DNA from: Anaerolineae bacterium
GTDB lineage: Bacteria; Chloroflexota; Anaerolineae; Anaerolineales; Anaerolineaceae
Assembly (NCBI GenBank): GCA_013178095.1
Contig: JABLXK010000015.1
Coordinates: forward strand, 1-64,000
Reading direction: 5' to 3'
Length of the DNA: 64,000 bases
Positions 25,512 to 34,289 of this stretch are shown one piece after another; the first letter of the stretch is position 1; each line of letters starts with the position of its first letter. The notes under the pieces are model-generated. The model had not been told where the DNA came from. It made no database searches and saw only the letters and a program-made list of their open reading frames with translations. Position numbers and translations under genes: made by a program.

Positions 25512-25520
25512 TGGTATAAT
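25512..25520 (+). promoter_or_regulatory. Extended -10 promoter of the L,D-transpeptidase gene
   Basis: TGGTATAAT is an extended -10 element. It ends seven bases before the ATG at 25528. A TTGACA lies at 25489-25494 but the spacer of 20 is long. The layout predicts a leaderless mRNA. Confidence 0.6.
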
Positions 25521-25527
25521 GCCGGAT

Positions 25528-26586
25528 ATGAACGAGAAATATAGCCGCAGGGATTTCATCAAAACGCTGGGCGCAGGCCTGGCTGCGCTGGCAATCCCCT
25601 CGACGGGTAAAATAGACAATGAGTCCGTTCCTTCAGCGTTGGTACCGCTCAAATTGGGCCGCGTTACGCGTGATTCCATCAGCGTATATTCCGAACCGTC
25701 GGATAAAAGCCGTATTCTGTTTCAACGGTTTAAGGATGATATTCTCAACATCTATCGCACAATCGAATCGGAGGATGGCCCAGCCTACAATCCGTACTGG
25801 CATCGCGTATGGGGCGGCTATGTGCACAGCGCTTTCGTACAGGATGTCCGCAATCAATTAAATCCGGTGCTGGCCAGTATTTCCGAAACTGGACAACTGA
25901 TGGAATTGACTGTTCCCCTCTCGCAAGCCTATCGCATCCGCGCCAATGGCGCCTGGGAATCTTTGGGGCCGGCGTATAAACTGTACTACAGTTCCACCCA
26001 TTGGGTTTCCAACGTGATCGAGGGTCCGGACGGGCAGCCCTGGTATGAGATCCATGATGGGTTGATGACGCTTTCCTACTATGTACCCGCCAACCACCTG
26101 CGCCCGGTGACGAATGAAGAATTGGCTCCCATCAGCCCGGACATCCCCGCGCGCGATAAACGAATCGAGATTTCCCTGGATTACCAAACATTAAAAGCTT
26201 TCGAAAGGGAAACCCTGGTCAGGGAATTTAAAGTCTCCACCGGTCTGCCGAGCACCTCACTTGACCCGGCTGCCATCCCAACGGACACTCCCAACGGCAA
26301 CCATATGGTCCGCAGCAAGAAACCTTCGGTGCACATGGGCGATGGAACGCTGCGCTCAGACGCGGATGCCTATGAACTGCCGGGTGTGCCCTGGGTATCC
26401 TATTTTGAAATCCGAGGATACGCCCTGCACGGCACCTACTGGCATAACAACTTCGGCATCACCATGAGCCACGGCTGCGTTAATATGCGCTCGGAAGATG
26501 CCAAATGGGTTTACCGGTGGTCGACGCCTTTTCCGCAGGAAGCGGAACCGAACGGCGTATTCCACACCCCCGTCATCATCACCTGA
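25528..26586 (+). CDS. L,D-transpeptidase (YkuD domain) with Tat-like signal
   Basis: A 352-residue exported enzyme that crosslinks peptidoglycan or remodels it through a catalytic cysteine. The N-terminus has SRRDFIKTLGAGLAAL, a twin-arginine signal (RR 7-8). Residues 40-190 look like two SH3-like wall-binding repeats. The YkuD domain has 'KRIEISLDYQTLKAFE', 'GYALHGTYWHNNFG' and the active site 'MSHGCVNMRSED' with C317. Alternative in-frame codons at 25489 and 25519 lie over the promoter, so this ATG is chosen. Convergent with hemW. Confidence 0.88.
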   Translation: MNEKYSRRDFIKTLGAGLAALAIPSTGKIDNESVPSALVPLKLGRVTRDSISVYSEPSDKSRILFQRFKDDILNIYRTIESEDGPAYNPYWHRVWGGYVHSAFVQDVRNQLNPVLASISETGQLMELTVPLSQAYRIRANGAWESLGPAYKLYYSSTHWVSNVIEGPDGQPWYEIHDGLMTLSYYVPANHLRPVTNEELAPISPDIPARDKRIEISLDYQTLKAFERETLVREFKVSTGLPSTSLDPAAIPTDTPNGNHMVRSKKPSVHMGDGTLRSDADAYELPGVPWVSYFEIRGYALHGTYWHNNFGITMSHGCVNMRSEDAKWVYRWSTPFPQEAEPNGVFHTPVIIT

Positions 26587-26588
26587 TC

Positions 26589-27779
26589 CTAATCTTGCAT
26601 GAACTGCATGAATACCTGGTTTCCCAGCATGCGGCCTCGCTGAGTCAGTCTGATCACTTGTTGCCCGGCTGAATTGACCCTTTCCAACAGTTCCTGCTCC
26701 ACCAGCAAGTTGATTTCTTTCCCGTATACCTCGGTCAAGCTCTTTCCAAACCGCTCTAAAAATTCATCTTCATTGATTCCGTCATCCACCAACCGCAGCC
26801 CCATCATCATGAATTCCTGAATTTCATCGATTGGTGCCAGGCGGATGATTTCGGAGGACGCGGGCGGTTTACCCTTCTGCCATTTCTCTGATTTCTCCAT
26901 TTTCTTGAGGTAACCCGGAATGGTTGCCACGTTTGCCCAGCGCTGATGATTAAAATAACTATGCGCACCAGCGCCAAATCCCAGATAAGGACGATAATGC
27001 CAGTATTGCATATTATGGCGGCAGCGAAAATCTGCGCCCGCTGCCCAGTTGGATATTTCGTATTGGTTGAAGCCCCTTTTCGGCAGCGTTTCCATAACCC
27101 AATCGTACATATCCGCGCTGGCATCTTCATCGATGGCAGGCAGGCTGCCCTCCCGCAGCATGCGTTCCAGCGGCGTGCCCTCCTCTACTGTAAGCGAATA
27201 TACCGACAGGTGCTGGGGCGAGAACGCCAACGCCTTCTCGATGCTTTGCTGGAAAGCATTCAGCGGTTGGCCCGGTATGCCGAACATTAAATCCAGGTTG
27301 ATCTGCGCGATTCCGGCCTGGCGGGCATTCTCCATGCTTTGGGCAACATCTTCCAACGTATGCCGCCTTCCCAGCAATTTCAACTCGGTCTCATCGGCGG
27401 ATTGCATACCCATGCTTAACCGATTGATTCCGCAGCATTTCAACCTGGCCAGGTAATCCGCAGGCAGGCAGACGGGGTTGGCTTCCGTGGTGATCTCCAC
27501 ATCATCAGTTAACGTGTAGTTTTTTCGAACATCACTCAGGATCTTCTCGAAAGCGTCTGCCGGTATGATCGTGGGGGTGCCGCCGCCAAAGTAAATCGAG
27601 CGGACCACGAAGGCTTCCGCCGCCATTGTGGATGCCAGGCGCAGCTCTTTGGTCAACGCCTCCACGTAATCCTGCAGGTAACTTTCCATCCCTGCATATG
27701 TGTTAAAATCGCAATAATTGCAACGACTTCTGCAAAACGGTATGTGGAGATACAGGCTCAGGTATTCCCTTTCAGGCAT
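26589..27779 (-). CDS. hemW: Radical SAM haem chaperone HemW
   Basis: A 396-residue radical-SAM protein related to HemN but of the HemW type, which inserts haem into respiratory proteins. The 4Fe-4S motif is 'HIPFCRSRCNYCDFNTY' with C16, C20 and C23. 'IYFGGGTPTIIP' and 'NRLSMGMQS' are SAM-binding. The HemW C-terminal domain with 'DEIQEFMMMGLRL' and 'LTQRGRMLGNQV' is complete. The cysteine preceding CxxxCxxC that marks HemN is absent. TATGAT at 27786-27791 ends six bases before the ATG, suggesting a leaderless transcript. The gene is divergent from the LysM gene. Confidence 0.9.
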   Translation of the reverse strand: MPEREYLSLYLHIPFCRSRCNYCDFNTYAGMESYLQDYVEALTKELRLASTMAAEAFVVRSIYFGGGTPTIIPADAFEKILSDVRKNYTLTDDVEITTEANPVCLPADYLARLKCCGINRLSMGMQSADETELKLLGRRHTLEDVAQSMENARQAGIAQINLDLMFGIPGQPLNAFQQSIEKALAFSPQHLSVYSLTVEEGTPLERMLREGSLPAIDEDASADMYDWVMETLPKRGFNQYEISNWAAGADFRCRHNMQYWHYRPYLGFGAGAHSYFNHQRWANVATIPGYLKKMEKSEKWQKGKPPASSEIIRLAPIDEIQEFMMMGLRLVDDGINEDEFLERFGKSLTEVYGKEINLLVEQELLERVNSAGQQVIRLTQRGRMLGNQVFMQFMQD

Positions 27780-27826
27780 GCCTTAATCATACCCTTCAAT
27801 CTCCCGTTTTTCCGTAAAATTGCAGA

Positions 27827-27835
27827 TGGTATAAT
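27827..27835 (+). promoter_or_regulatory. Extended -10 promoter of the LysM gene
   Basis: TGGTATAAT lies 34 bases before the ATG. The leader contains CAGGAAAC, a plausible ribosome-binding site. Confidence 0.55.
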
Positions 27836-27869
27836 GATTCGGCTTTGAATACCACAGGAAACTGATCCG

Positions 27870-29018
27870 ATGATGAATTCCAAGAACAAATCGTCCTATA
27901 TGCTGTGTCCGACTTGCGGAACCAAGCTGCCGGAAAATGCCACGCGCTGCCTGGTATGCGGCCGCACGTTCACAGCCAAAACCATTTCCAAAGAATCCAA
28001 AGCGGTTCGTTCGCAGCGCCTGCCGCAGCTGACCCTCAGCCTGCCGCTGGCAATGGGGTTGCTGTTGGTCATTCTGGCGGTCGGCGGCGGGTTGATCTTC
28101 CTGATCTTGCGCGGAACCGGCCAGGTTGCTCCGCCGGAACCCACCGGAACGGCCAGCCCTTCGCCTACCTTCGAGCAGAGTCCCACTCCAACCAGCACCA
28201 ACACACCGGAACCGACTTTCACGCCTCTGCCACCCATTGAATACATAATCAAAGAAAATGATAGCTGCCTTTCGATTGCGTATTACTACAACGTCACCAT
28301 GAAAAGCATCACCGACTTGAACAACCTGCAATCGGATTGCGGCGTGCTGAGCGTCGGACAAAAAATCCTGATTCCTCAGCCGACCCCCACCGCTTCTCCG
28401 GTGGCGACCACCACCTTGAGCATCGGTCAAGCCACAGAACAAGCCTGCCAAAAAATTACCTACAACGTAGGTGAAAACGATACACTCAGCGGCATTGCCG
28501 CCAACTATAACGTTTCTGTTGAAACGTTGAAAACCTATAATGGCCTAACTTCCAACAATATCTACAGCGGCCAAGCGATCGTGATCCCCTTATGCGAACG
28601 CCTGCCAACCGCCGGCCCCACCCCCACCCCCACCAATCCGCCACCTTACGCAGCTACCAACCTGCTGCTGCCTGCCGACGGCGCGGTGTTCACAGGTTCC
28701 AACGACAGCGTCACCCTGCAATGGGCTGCCATTCCTGGCATGCTGGAAGGTGAAGCTTACGCCGTCACCATCGAGGACCTGACGCAAGGACAGGGCAAGA
28801 AGCTGGTCGATTATGCCACCGACACCAAGTACACCGTTCCGGTCAGCTTCCGCCCTGCAGAAAGCTCACCGCACGTCATCCGCTGGTGGGTGCAGCCGGT
28901 CCGTCAGGAAGGCACGAGCGAAAGCGGCGACACCATCTGGGTGCCGGCCGGTTCAGCCAGCAGCCCGCGCGTCTTCTCCTGGTCGGGCATCGGCGCTGTG
29001 GCCACCCAGGCGCCGTAA
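27870..29018 (+). CDS. Zinc-ribbon, membrane-anchored LysM protein
   Basis: A 382-residue protein with a cytoplasmic zinc ribbon (C13, C16, C27, C30 in 'CPTCGTKL' and 'CLVCGRTF'). One transmembrane helix follows near residues 54-76, then a Pro/Thr-rich linker. Two LysM domains come next (about 126-170, 'IIKENDSCLSIAYYYNVTM', and about 195-240, 'YNVGENDTLSGIAANYNVS'), then a second linker and a C-terminal beta-rich domain with 'VTLQWAAIPGM'. LysM binds GlcNAc-containing glycans, so the outer part probably holds peptidoglycan. The start could be either of two adjacent ATG codons. It is monocistronic with a strong terminator. This architecture is common in Chloroflexota. Confidence 0.8.
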   Translation: MMNSKNKSSYMLCPTCGTKLPENATRCLVCGRTFTAKTISKESKAVRSQRLPQLTLSLPLAMGLLLVILAVGGGLIFLILRGTGQVAPPEPTGTASPSPTFEQSPTPTSTNTPEPTFTPLPPIEYIIKENDSCLSIAYYYNVTMKSITDLNNLQSDCGVLSVGQKILIPQPTPTASPVATTTLSIGQATEQACQKITYNVGENDTLSGIAANYNVSVETLKTYNGLTSNNIYSGQAIVIPLCERLPTAGPTPTPTNPPPYAATNLLLPADGAVFTGSNDSVTLQWAAIPGMLEGEAYAVTIEDLTQGQGKKLVDYATDTKYTVPVSFRPAESSPHVIRWWVQPVRQEGTSESGDTIWVPAGSASSPRVFSWSGIGAVATQAP

Positions 29019-29033
29019 AACTCATATACAAAC

Positions 29034-29067
29034 AAACAGGTCAGACAAGAATGTCTGACCTGTTTTT
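29034..29067 (+). terminator. Terminator after the LysM gene
   Basis: AAACAGGTCAGACA pairs perfectly with TGTCTGACCTGTTT around AGAA, then TTAATTT. It closes the LysM transcript. Confidence 0.88.
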
Positions 29068-29080
29068 AATTTCTACATAA

Positions 29081-29620
29081 ATGTATTCGCGAGGAACGTC
29101 GTGGCGAAGCGATCTTTTGGCAAGAGCTTGCTTCAGCTTGCTGACGCAAGCTTCGCAAAGGCAATTGCCGAATGTGTTCGTGAGGAACGTCGTGACGAAG
29201 CGATCTTTAGTCAGGAGCTTGCTTCGGCTTACTAACGCAAGCTTCGCAAAGACAGTTGCCGGATGTGTTCGCGAGGAACGTCATGACGAAGCGATCTTTT
29301 GGCCAGAGATTGCTTCAGCTTGCTGACGCAAGCTTCGCAAAGACAATTGCCGAATGTATTCGCGAGGAACGTCGTGACGAAGCGATCTTAGGGCCAGAGA
29401 TTGCTTCAGCCTGCTGACGCAAGCTTCTCAAAGACAATTGCCGAATGTATTCGCGAGGAACGTCGTGACGAAGCGATCTTAGGGCTAGATATTGCTTCGG
29501 CTTGCTAACGCAAGCTTCGCAAAGACAATTACCGGATGTATTCGCAAGGAACGTCATGACGAAGCGATCTTTTAGCCAGAGATTGCTTCAGCTTGCTGAC
29601 GCAAGCTTCGCAAAGGCAAC
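29081..29620. repeat. Six tandem copies of a 91-bp repeat
   Basis: Units start at 29081, 29172, 29263, 29354, 29445 and 29536, every step exactly 91 bases. Each begins ATGTATTCGCGAGGAACGTC (or a near variant), passes GACGAAGCGATCTT and TTGCTTCAGCTTGCTGACGC, and ends GCAAGCTTCGCAAAG plus a short tail. Each unit contains the inverted repeat AGCTTGC-TGAC-GCAAGCT and the smaller CGTC-GT-GACG. Units differ by a few substitutions but not in length. The period is not a multiple of three, so it is not coding. There are no unique spacers, so it is not CRISPR. It fills the whole gap between the LysM terminator and trxB. Confidence 0.95.
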
Positions 29621-29626
29621 TTGATA

Positions 29627-30562
29627 CTACTCCCCCTCACTCTCCAGGAACCTGGTCGCGCTGATAGCCGCTGCTGCGCCCATACCCGCGGAAGTGATCA
29701 CCTGCCGGAAGAAGGCATCACAAACTTCGCCGGCTGCGAAAACGCCCGCAACACTGGTGTTCATATGCGCGTCCGCAATGATATAGTTCTTGTCGTCCAT
29801 TTTTAATTGATTGGTAAATAATTGCGTGTTCGGGCTGTGGCCGATGAAGATGAAAATGCCATTCACCGGCAACTCGCTTTTTCCACCATCCTGAACATTT
29901 TGAATCAGCAGGCTGCTCACGCCCTGATCGCCGCGAATTTCTTCCACTACCGAATTCCAGATGAATTTAATCTTCGGATTGGTTTTGGCGCGTTTTTGCA
30001 GCAAGGCGCCCGCGCGCAGCTCCTCGCGGCGGTGAATGATGGTCACGGTTTTCGCGTAGCGCGTCAGGAAGATGGCTTCCTCCAGGGCGCTGTCGCCGCC
30101 GCCCACCACCGCCACATCCTTGTCCTTGAAGAACCATCCGTCGCAAGTGGCACAATAGGAAACGCCCTTACCCCTGAATGATTCTTCTCCAGGAACGCCC
30201 AATTTGTTTGGGCTGGCGCCCGTGGCGATGATCAAGGCGCGCGCTTTGAACTCCTTGCTATAGGTTTTCACGCTGAAGGGTCGGCTTGAAAGATCCACCT
30301 GCGTGGCAGTATCATATTCCAGGCGGGCGCCGAAACGCTCGGCATTCTTTTGAAATAAGTCAGCCAATTCCGTCCCGCCGACTCCATCCGGAAAACCGGG
30401 ATAATTTTCAATGCGATCGGTTGTGGCAGCCTGCCCGCCGATTTCGGTTCCGGTCAAGAGCAACGGCCGCAGATCGGCGCGCGCGGCATACAGCGCCGCT
30501 GCCAGCCCTGCCGGACCTGTGCCCAGGATAAGAATGTCTTCAATTTGTTTTTCTTCTGCCAT
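29627..30562 (-). CDS. trxB: Thioredoxin reductase
   Basis: A 311-residue FAD/NADPH-dependent disulfide reductase that keeps thioredoxin reduced in the cytoplasm. The FAD motif is 'ILGTGPAGLAAALYAARADL'. The redox-active CATC is C137-C140 within 'VSYCATCDGWFF', and the NADPH motif is 'VVGGGDSALEEAIFL'. The C-terminal FAD contact is 'VAGVFAAGEVCD', near 'QVITSAGMGAAAA'. AGGAGAA lies upstream of the ATG, and TATACT may be the -10. The 3' end abuts the 91-bp repeat array; no separate terminator was seen, so the array hairpins may end transcription. Confidence 0.95.
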   Translation of the reverse strand: MAEEKQIEDILILGTGPAGLAAALYAARADLRPLLLTGTEIGGQAATTDRIENYPGFPDGVGGTELADLFQKNAERFGARLEYDTATQVDLSSRPFSVKTYSKEFKARALIIATGASPNKLGVPGEESFRGKGVSYCATCDGWFFKDKDVAVVGGGDSALEEAIFLTRYAKTVTIIHRREELRAGALLQKRAKTNPKIKFIWNSVVEEIRGDQGVSSLLIQNVQDGGKSELPVNGIFIFIGHSPNTQLFTNQLKMDDKNYIIADAHMNTSVAGVFAAGEVCDAFFRQVITSAGMGAAAAISATRFLESEGE

Positions 30563-30734
30563 GATATAAATTCTCCTGCGGATGATTGATCCAGTTTTGA
30601 GTATATCAACAATCCAGTTCTTCTATCTAAACAATCTGTCAATTTTAAGTTGGAACAATATTAACCCAGCGAGCAACCAAATTATGTCTTGCAGGTTTTA
30701 TATAATGTCTATAGGAAAGATTTTGAGAGGCATT

Positions 30735-31511
30735 ATGGAAAACCCTTTGGATTTTACCGGTAAAACCGCCCTGGTCACAGGCTCCGGGCGCGGCATTGGA
30801 CGCGCCATCGCATTGAAGTTGGCTGAGCTTGGAGCGCATGTTGTGATCAATTACGTGCACAATCAAGAACCCGCGGAAGAAGCCGCGGCGCAAATCCGCG
30901 CGCTCGGCCGTCAGGCTCTGGCGGTGCGCGCCAATGTGGGGAAGGAAGAGGGGTTGAAAACGCTCTTCGGGCAGATTGGCGACCAATTCGGCAGGCTGGA
31001 CTTCTTTATCTCCAATGCCGCCTCGGGTTTCAACCGCCCCGCTTTGCAGCAAAAGGAATCCGGCTGGGATCATACGCTAAACGTTAACGCGCGCGGCTTT
31101 TTGTTCGCAGCGCAGCTGGCTGTTCCACTCATGCCTCCCGAAGGCGGTAAAATTGTCGCCATCACCAGCCCGGGCGCCGAACGCGTCCTGCCGGATTACG
31201 TGGCTGTGGGTGCCAGCAAAGCCGCGCTGAACGCTCTGGTGCGCTACCTGGCAGTGGAACTCGCTCCCCGCCACATCAATGTCAATGCGGTATCCCCCGG
31301 TATCATCGAGACGGATGCGCTGCAGCATTTTTCCTTTATGCAGGATGATCAGGTGATCCCGCGCGCAATTGCCAATACGCCCGCCGGCCGCCTGGTTTTG
31401 CCTGAAGATATCGCCAACGCGGTCGCTTTTTTGTGCAGTCCGCTGGCGGAAATGATGTGCGGTCAGGTGTTGATTGTAGACGGAGGGTATACGCTGCCCG
31501 TGCCGCATTAA
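30735..31511 (+). CDS. fabL: FabL-like enoyl-ACP reductase (SDR family)
   Basis: A 258-residue short-chain dehydrogenase closely resembling the FabL class of enoyl-[ACP] reductases that complete each round of fatty acid synthesis. NAD(P) motif 'TGSGRGIGRAIALKLAELG', then 'SNAASGFNRPALQQKESGWD', 'GASKAALNALVRYLAVELAP', 'NAVSPGIIETDALQHF', 'TPAGRLVLPEDIANAVAFL' and 'GQVLIVDGG' follow the FabL pattern closely. TATAAT at 30701-30706 and GAGAGG just before the ATG support this start; a longer in-frame start would overlap the promoter. A different SDR activity cannot be excluded. Confidence 0.78.
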   Translation: MENPLDFTGKTALVTGSGRGIGRAIALKLAELGAHVVINYVHNQEPAEEAAAQIRALGRQALAVRANVGKEEGLKTLFGQIGDQFGRLDFFISNAASGFNRPALQQKESGWDHTLNVNARGFLFAAQLAVPLMPPEGGKIVAITSPGAERVLPDYVAVGASKAALNALVRYLAVELAPRHINVNAVSPGIIETDALQHFSFMQDDQVIPRAIANTPAGRLVLPEDIANAVAFLCSPLAEMMCGQVLIVDGGYTLPVPH

Positions 31512-32150
31512 TCAATTTGCGTCAATCAAGATCGCGCGCGCCGGAGCGCCATCCGTGCCGATTAATTTTAAAGGCAGACAATATAAATCATATATCCCCT
31601 GCGGAACACCGCTTAAATCCAGGGTTTCAAGGATGACAACGCCGCCATCCAGCAGGATACGATGTGGCGGCATCAATTCTTCCGGCGGGGAAATAGAAAA
31701 ACCATCGATGCCGACCAATTGATACCCCTTCTCCACCAGGTAACCCGCTGCTCCCGAATCTAGCCCGACGTAATCCCTGCGAAAGACGCCGCCGGCCGCT
31801 TTCCAATATTTGGAATTCGCCGTGCGGATTAACAGGCGTGAAATACCATACACCAGGTCTTTTTGGGCGATCGTCTCGCGCGAAATTTTGCGCACCTCGT
31901 CCGGAACGTGAATGACCTGGGTTTTCCCGATCAATTTTTCCAGCGGGATTTGGTCGATCGACGCGCCGTCTGTAAAAACGTGGAATGGCGCGTCCAGGTG
32001 TGTGCCGGCATGCGTGCCCATTGCCAACTCGGAGAGGTTGTATTCTGCGCCTTCCGATATGCGGGACACCCATCGGATGGTCACCTCTTTATCCCCTTCC
32101 CAAACCGGGGTTTGCGCGCATAATGGAATGCTTATATCGTAGATTTTCAT
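31512..32150 (-). CDS. Cyclase family (kynurenine formamidase-like) metal hydrolase
   Basis: A 212-residue member of the cyclase/KynB family of metal-dependent hydrolases. The metal signature is 'MGTHAGTHLDAPFHVF', preceded by the usual 'YDISIPLCAQTPVWEGD'. 'GLDSGAAGYLVEKGYQLVGI' and 'ILLDGGVVILETLDLSGV' are typical C-terminal blocks. The family includes arylformamidases and isatin hydrolases. No tryptophan-degradation neighbours are present, so the substrate is open. Convergent with the FabL-like gene, end to end with no gap. Confidence 0.82.
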   Translation of the reverse strand: MKIYDISIPLCAQTPVWEGDKEVTIRWVSRISEGAEYNLSELAMGTHAGTHLDAPFHVFTDGASIDQIPLEKLIGKTQVIHVPDEVRKISRETIAQKDLVYGISRLLIRTANSKYWKAAGGVFRRDYVGLDSGAAGYLVEKGYQLVGIDGFSISPPEELMPPHRILLDGGVVILETLDLSGVPQGIYDLYCLPLKLIGTDGAPARAILIDAN

Positions 32151-32236
32151 TGCATTTCCCTGCCCTAATTATAGATAGTTCGTGAGAGGTTTTCTACATA
32201 TAATATCGGACATCTGCAAATATATCAGGAGTAAGA

Positions 32237-33397
32237 ATGCGTAAAGTAGCCGTGATCGGGATCGGTTCAACCAAAATCGATGAACAGTGGGAAAAATCCC
32301 TGCGGGAACTGGCAGGCGACGCCGTGCTGGCTGCGATGACCGAAGCCGGTCTGGACCATCTGGATGGCTTATATGCCGGCAACATGATGTCCTCGACAGC
32401 CAATCAACAACAGCACCTGGGAACCTACATCGCCGATTGGGTGGGCGCGCGCGGCGCAGAAGCGATGCGGCTGGAATCGGCTTGCAGTTCGGGTTCGGCC
32501 GCCTTCCGCGCCGGTTTGATGGCCGTGGCTTCCGGGGAGATCGACATTGCCGCCGTTGTAGGTGTTGAAAAAATGACCGATTCGCCCGGCGACGAGATCA
32601 CCGCCAGCCTGGCCACCGCGGCGGACGCTGATTGGGAAGTCAGCCAGGGTATTTCCTTCGTGGCCTTGAACGCGCTGATCATGCAGCGTTACATGCACGA
32701 ATACGGCTGGAAGCACAGCGACTTTGCCAATTTTTCCATTAATGCGCATCAAAATGCCATGAACAATCCAAACGCGCGCTTTCACATGCCCATCACAGCC
32801 GAGAAATACGAAGCTGCCGGTATGATCTGCGAACCGATCAACCTGCTGGACGCCTCCCCCATCGGAGACGGCGCCGCGGCAGCCATTCTGGTGCCTGCCG
32901 AAAAACTTTCCGGAAACACGGCTTTTCCCCTGATTCTGGTAGCCGGTTCAGGCGCCGCCAGCGATCACATCGCCATTCATTCGCGCAAGGACCCGCTTTG
33001 GTTGAACGCTGCGGAGAAGTCCTGCAAGGCCGCTTACAATCAGGCAGGCATCGGCCCCAATGAGATTGATTTTTTTGAATACCACGACGCTTTCACCATC
33101 ATGGCTGCCTTATCTTTGGAAGCCGCCGGATTTATCGAGAGAGGCCAGGGCCCGCGGCTGGCGCTGGACAATGAGATCGGGTTGAAAGGGCGCATACCGA
33201 CCGCCACGCTGGGCGGGCTGAAAGCCCGCGGCCACCCAGTGGGCGCCACCGGCATGTACCAGATTGTCGAAGCCGTGCAACAATTGCGCTCGCAGGCAGG
33301 CGCGAGCCAGGTGGAAGGCGCCCGTTACGGCATGACCCAAAATATCGGCGGCAGCGGTTCGAATATCATCACGCACATCCTCACCAATGTCAACTGA
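32237..33397 (+). CDS. Thiolase family protein (archaeal acetoacetyl-CoA thiolase type)
   Basis: A 386-residue thiolase-fold protein. The acyl-accepting cysteine is C83 in 'LESACSSGSAAF'. 'EYHDAFTIMAALSLE' and 'GGLKARGHPVGATGMYQIVE' are the other active-site blocks. The second catalytic cysteine seen in classical thiolases is replaced in 'QNIGGSGSN', as in the archaeal-type enzymes that work with HMG-CoA synthase. This fits a bacterium with mevalonate genes (see 44109), but a role in fatty-acid or branched-chain metabolism is equally possible. AGGAGTAAG precedes the ATG and TATAAT lies at 32199-32204. It is coupled by an 11-base overlap to the next gene. Confidence 0.82.
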   Translation: MRKVAVIGIGSTKIDEQWEKSLRELAGDAVLAAMTEAGLDHLDGLYAGNMMSSTANQQQHLGTYIADWVGARGAEAMRLESACSSGSAAFRAGLMAVASGEIDIAAVVGVEKMTDSPGDEITASLATAADADWEVSQGISFVALNALIMQRYMHEYGWKHSDFANFSINAHQNAMNNPNARFHMPITAEKYEAAGMICEPINLLDASPIGDGAAAAILVPAEKLSGNTAFPLILVAGSGAASDHIAIHSRKDPLWLNAAEKSCKAAYNQAGIGPNEIDFFEYHDAFTIMAALSLEAAGFIERGQGPRLALDNEIGLKGRIPTATLGGLKARGHPVGATGMYQIVEAVQQLRSQAGASQVEGARYGMTQNIGGSGSNIITHILTNVN

Positions 33398-34256
33398 ACG
33401 TATCCTGACCCGTAAACGCCTGGAAGCGTACCGCGAGCGCACGTACCGTTATTCACAAAAACTGCGCGTGAGAACGCTGCAACAGGCTATCGAATTCACC
33501 AACGAACGCGGATTCCTCTTCTTCTGGCCGAATAAGGGTTATGAACTGCCCAGTATGTGGTGCGCCGTAGCAGGCAACCGCCCGGTCCCCAATGATCACG
33601 ACGACCCCGGCCAGATCACCTGGTCGTGGAAAGACAGTATGCTGGGAAAGAAACGCTGGTATTATGCTCGCATTCTTTGCCGGCGCAACACATTGATATC
33701 CATCGAATTGCTCCCTTGCTTCTATGCCCTTTCGCCAAATTACGGCACGCCGGAGGAGGATTACCTGCTTGAATACGAACAAGGCAAATTGACCCAGGAA
33801 GAGAAGATCGTTTACGAAACCCTGCTCGATAAAGGCCCCTTGAACACACTTGCGCTGCGCAAAGAAGCCCGCTTATCCACATCCGAAAACTCCACGCGCT
33901 TCAATCGGGCGCTGGACAACCTGCAGCGCGATTTTCGCGTTCTGCCGGTCGGTATCGCCGAGGCCGGCGCGTGGCATTACGCCTTTGTTTACGATGTCGT
34001 TCACCGCTCTTTCCCTGAACTGATCAGCCAGTCACATGCGATCAAGAAAACCGAAGCCATGCGCCGCATCCTGGATGCTTACTTTTTATCTGTGGGAGCC
34101 GCCCGTTTCAGTGAAGCCTGCAAGATCCTGCGTTGGCCCAGGGAAGATCTGCAAAAAGCTCTGAACAAAATGGCAGGCGACGGAATCCTTCTGGACCAAG
34201 TCGTCTTGGAAGACCAGAACGATCGCTTCTATTGCCATCCAAAGTTGTTCGTTTAG
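33387..34256 (+). CDS. AlkZ/YcaQ-related winged-helix protein
   Basis: A 289-residue soluble protein that resembles the AlkZ/YcaQ-related group of predicted DNA glycosylase-like proteins. Visible parts are a basic N-terminus, 'NERGFLFFWPNKGYELPSMW', 'DPGQITWSWKDSMLGKKRWYY' and winged-helix-like tails such as 'ALNKMAGDGILLD'. The catalytic QxQ motif of true crosslink glycosylases is not evident, so activity is doubtful. It overlaps the thiolase gene, which puts it on the same transcript without an obvious functional link. The family call is moderate. Confidence 0.6.
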   Translation: MSTERILTRKRLEAYRERTYRYSQKLRVRTLQQAIEFTNERGFLFFWPNKGYELPSMWCAVAGNRPVPNDHDDPGQITWSWKDSMLGKKRWYYARILCRRNTLISIELLPCFYALSPNYGTPEEDYLLEYEQGKLTQEEKIVYETLLDKGPLNTLALRKEARLSTSENSTRFNRALDNLQRDFRVLPVGIAEAGAWHYAFVYDVVHRSFPELISQSHAIKKTEAMRRILDAYFLSVGAARFSEACKILRWPREDLQKALNKMAGDGILLDQVVLEDQNDRFYCHPKLFV

Positions 34257-34271
34257 CATCTTTCATTCCCT

Positions 34272-34277
34272 TATAAT
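34272..34277 (+). promoter_or_regulatory. -10 element of the GH13 gene
   Basis: Exact TATAAT 12 bases before the ATG at 34290, giving a leader of only 5-6 nt. The earlier ATG at 34282 hits a stop after two codons. Confidence 0.45.
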
Positions 34278-34289
34278 TACAATGAATAA

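Noticed and set aside
29081..29557. Small open frames inside the 91-bp repeats, and a CRISPR-like appearance
   Set aside because: The 91-base period shifts frame in each unit, so repeated frames are accidental. There are no unique spacers between repeats and no cas genes, so it is not CRISPR.
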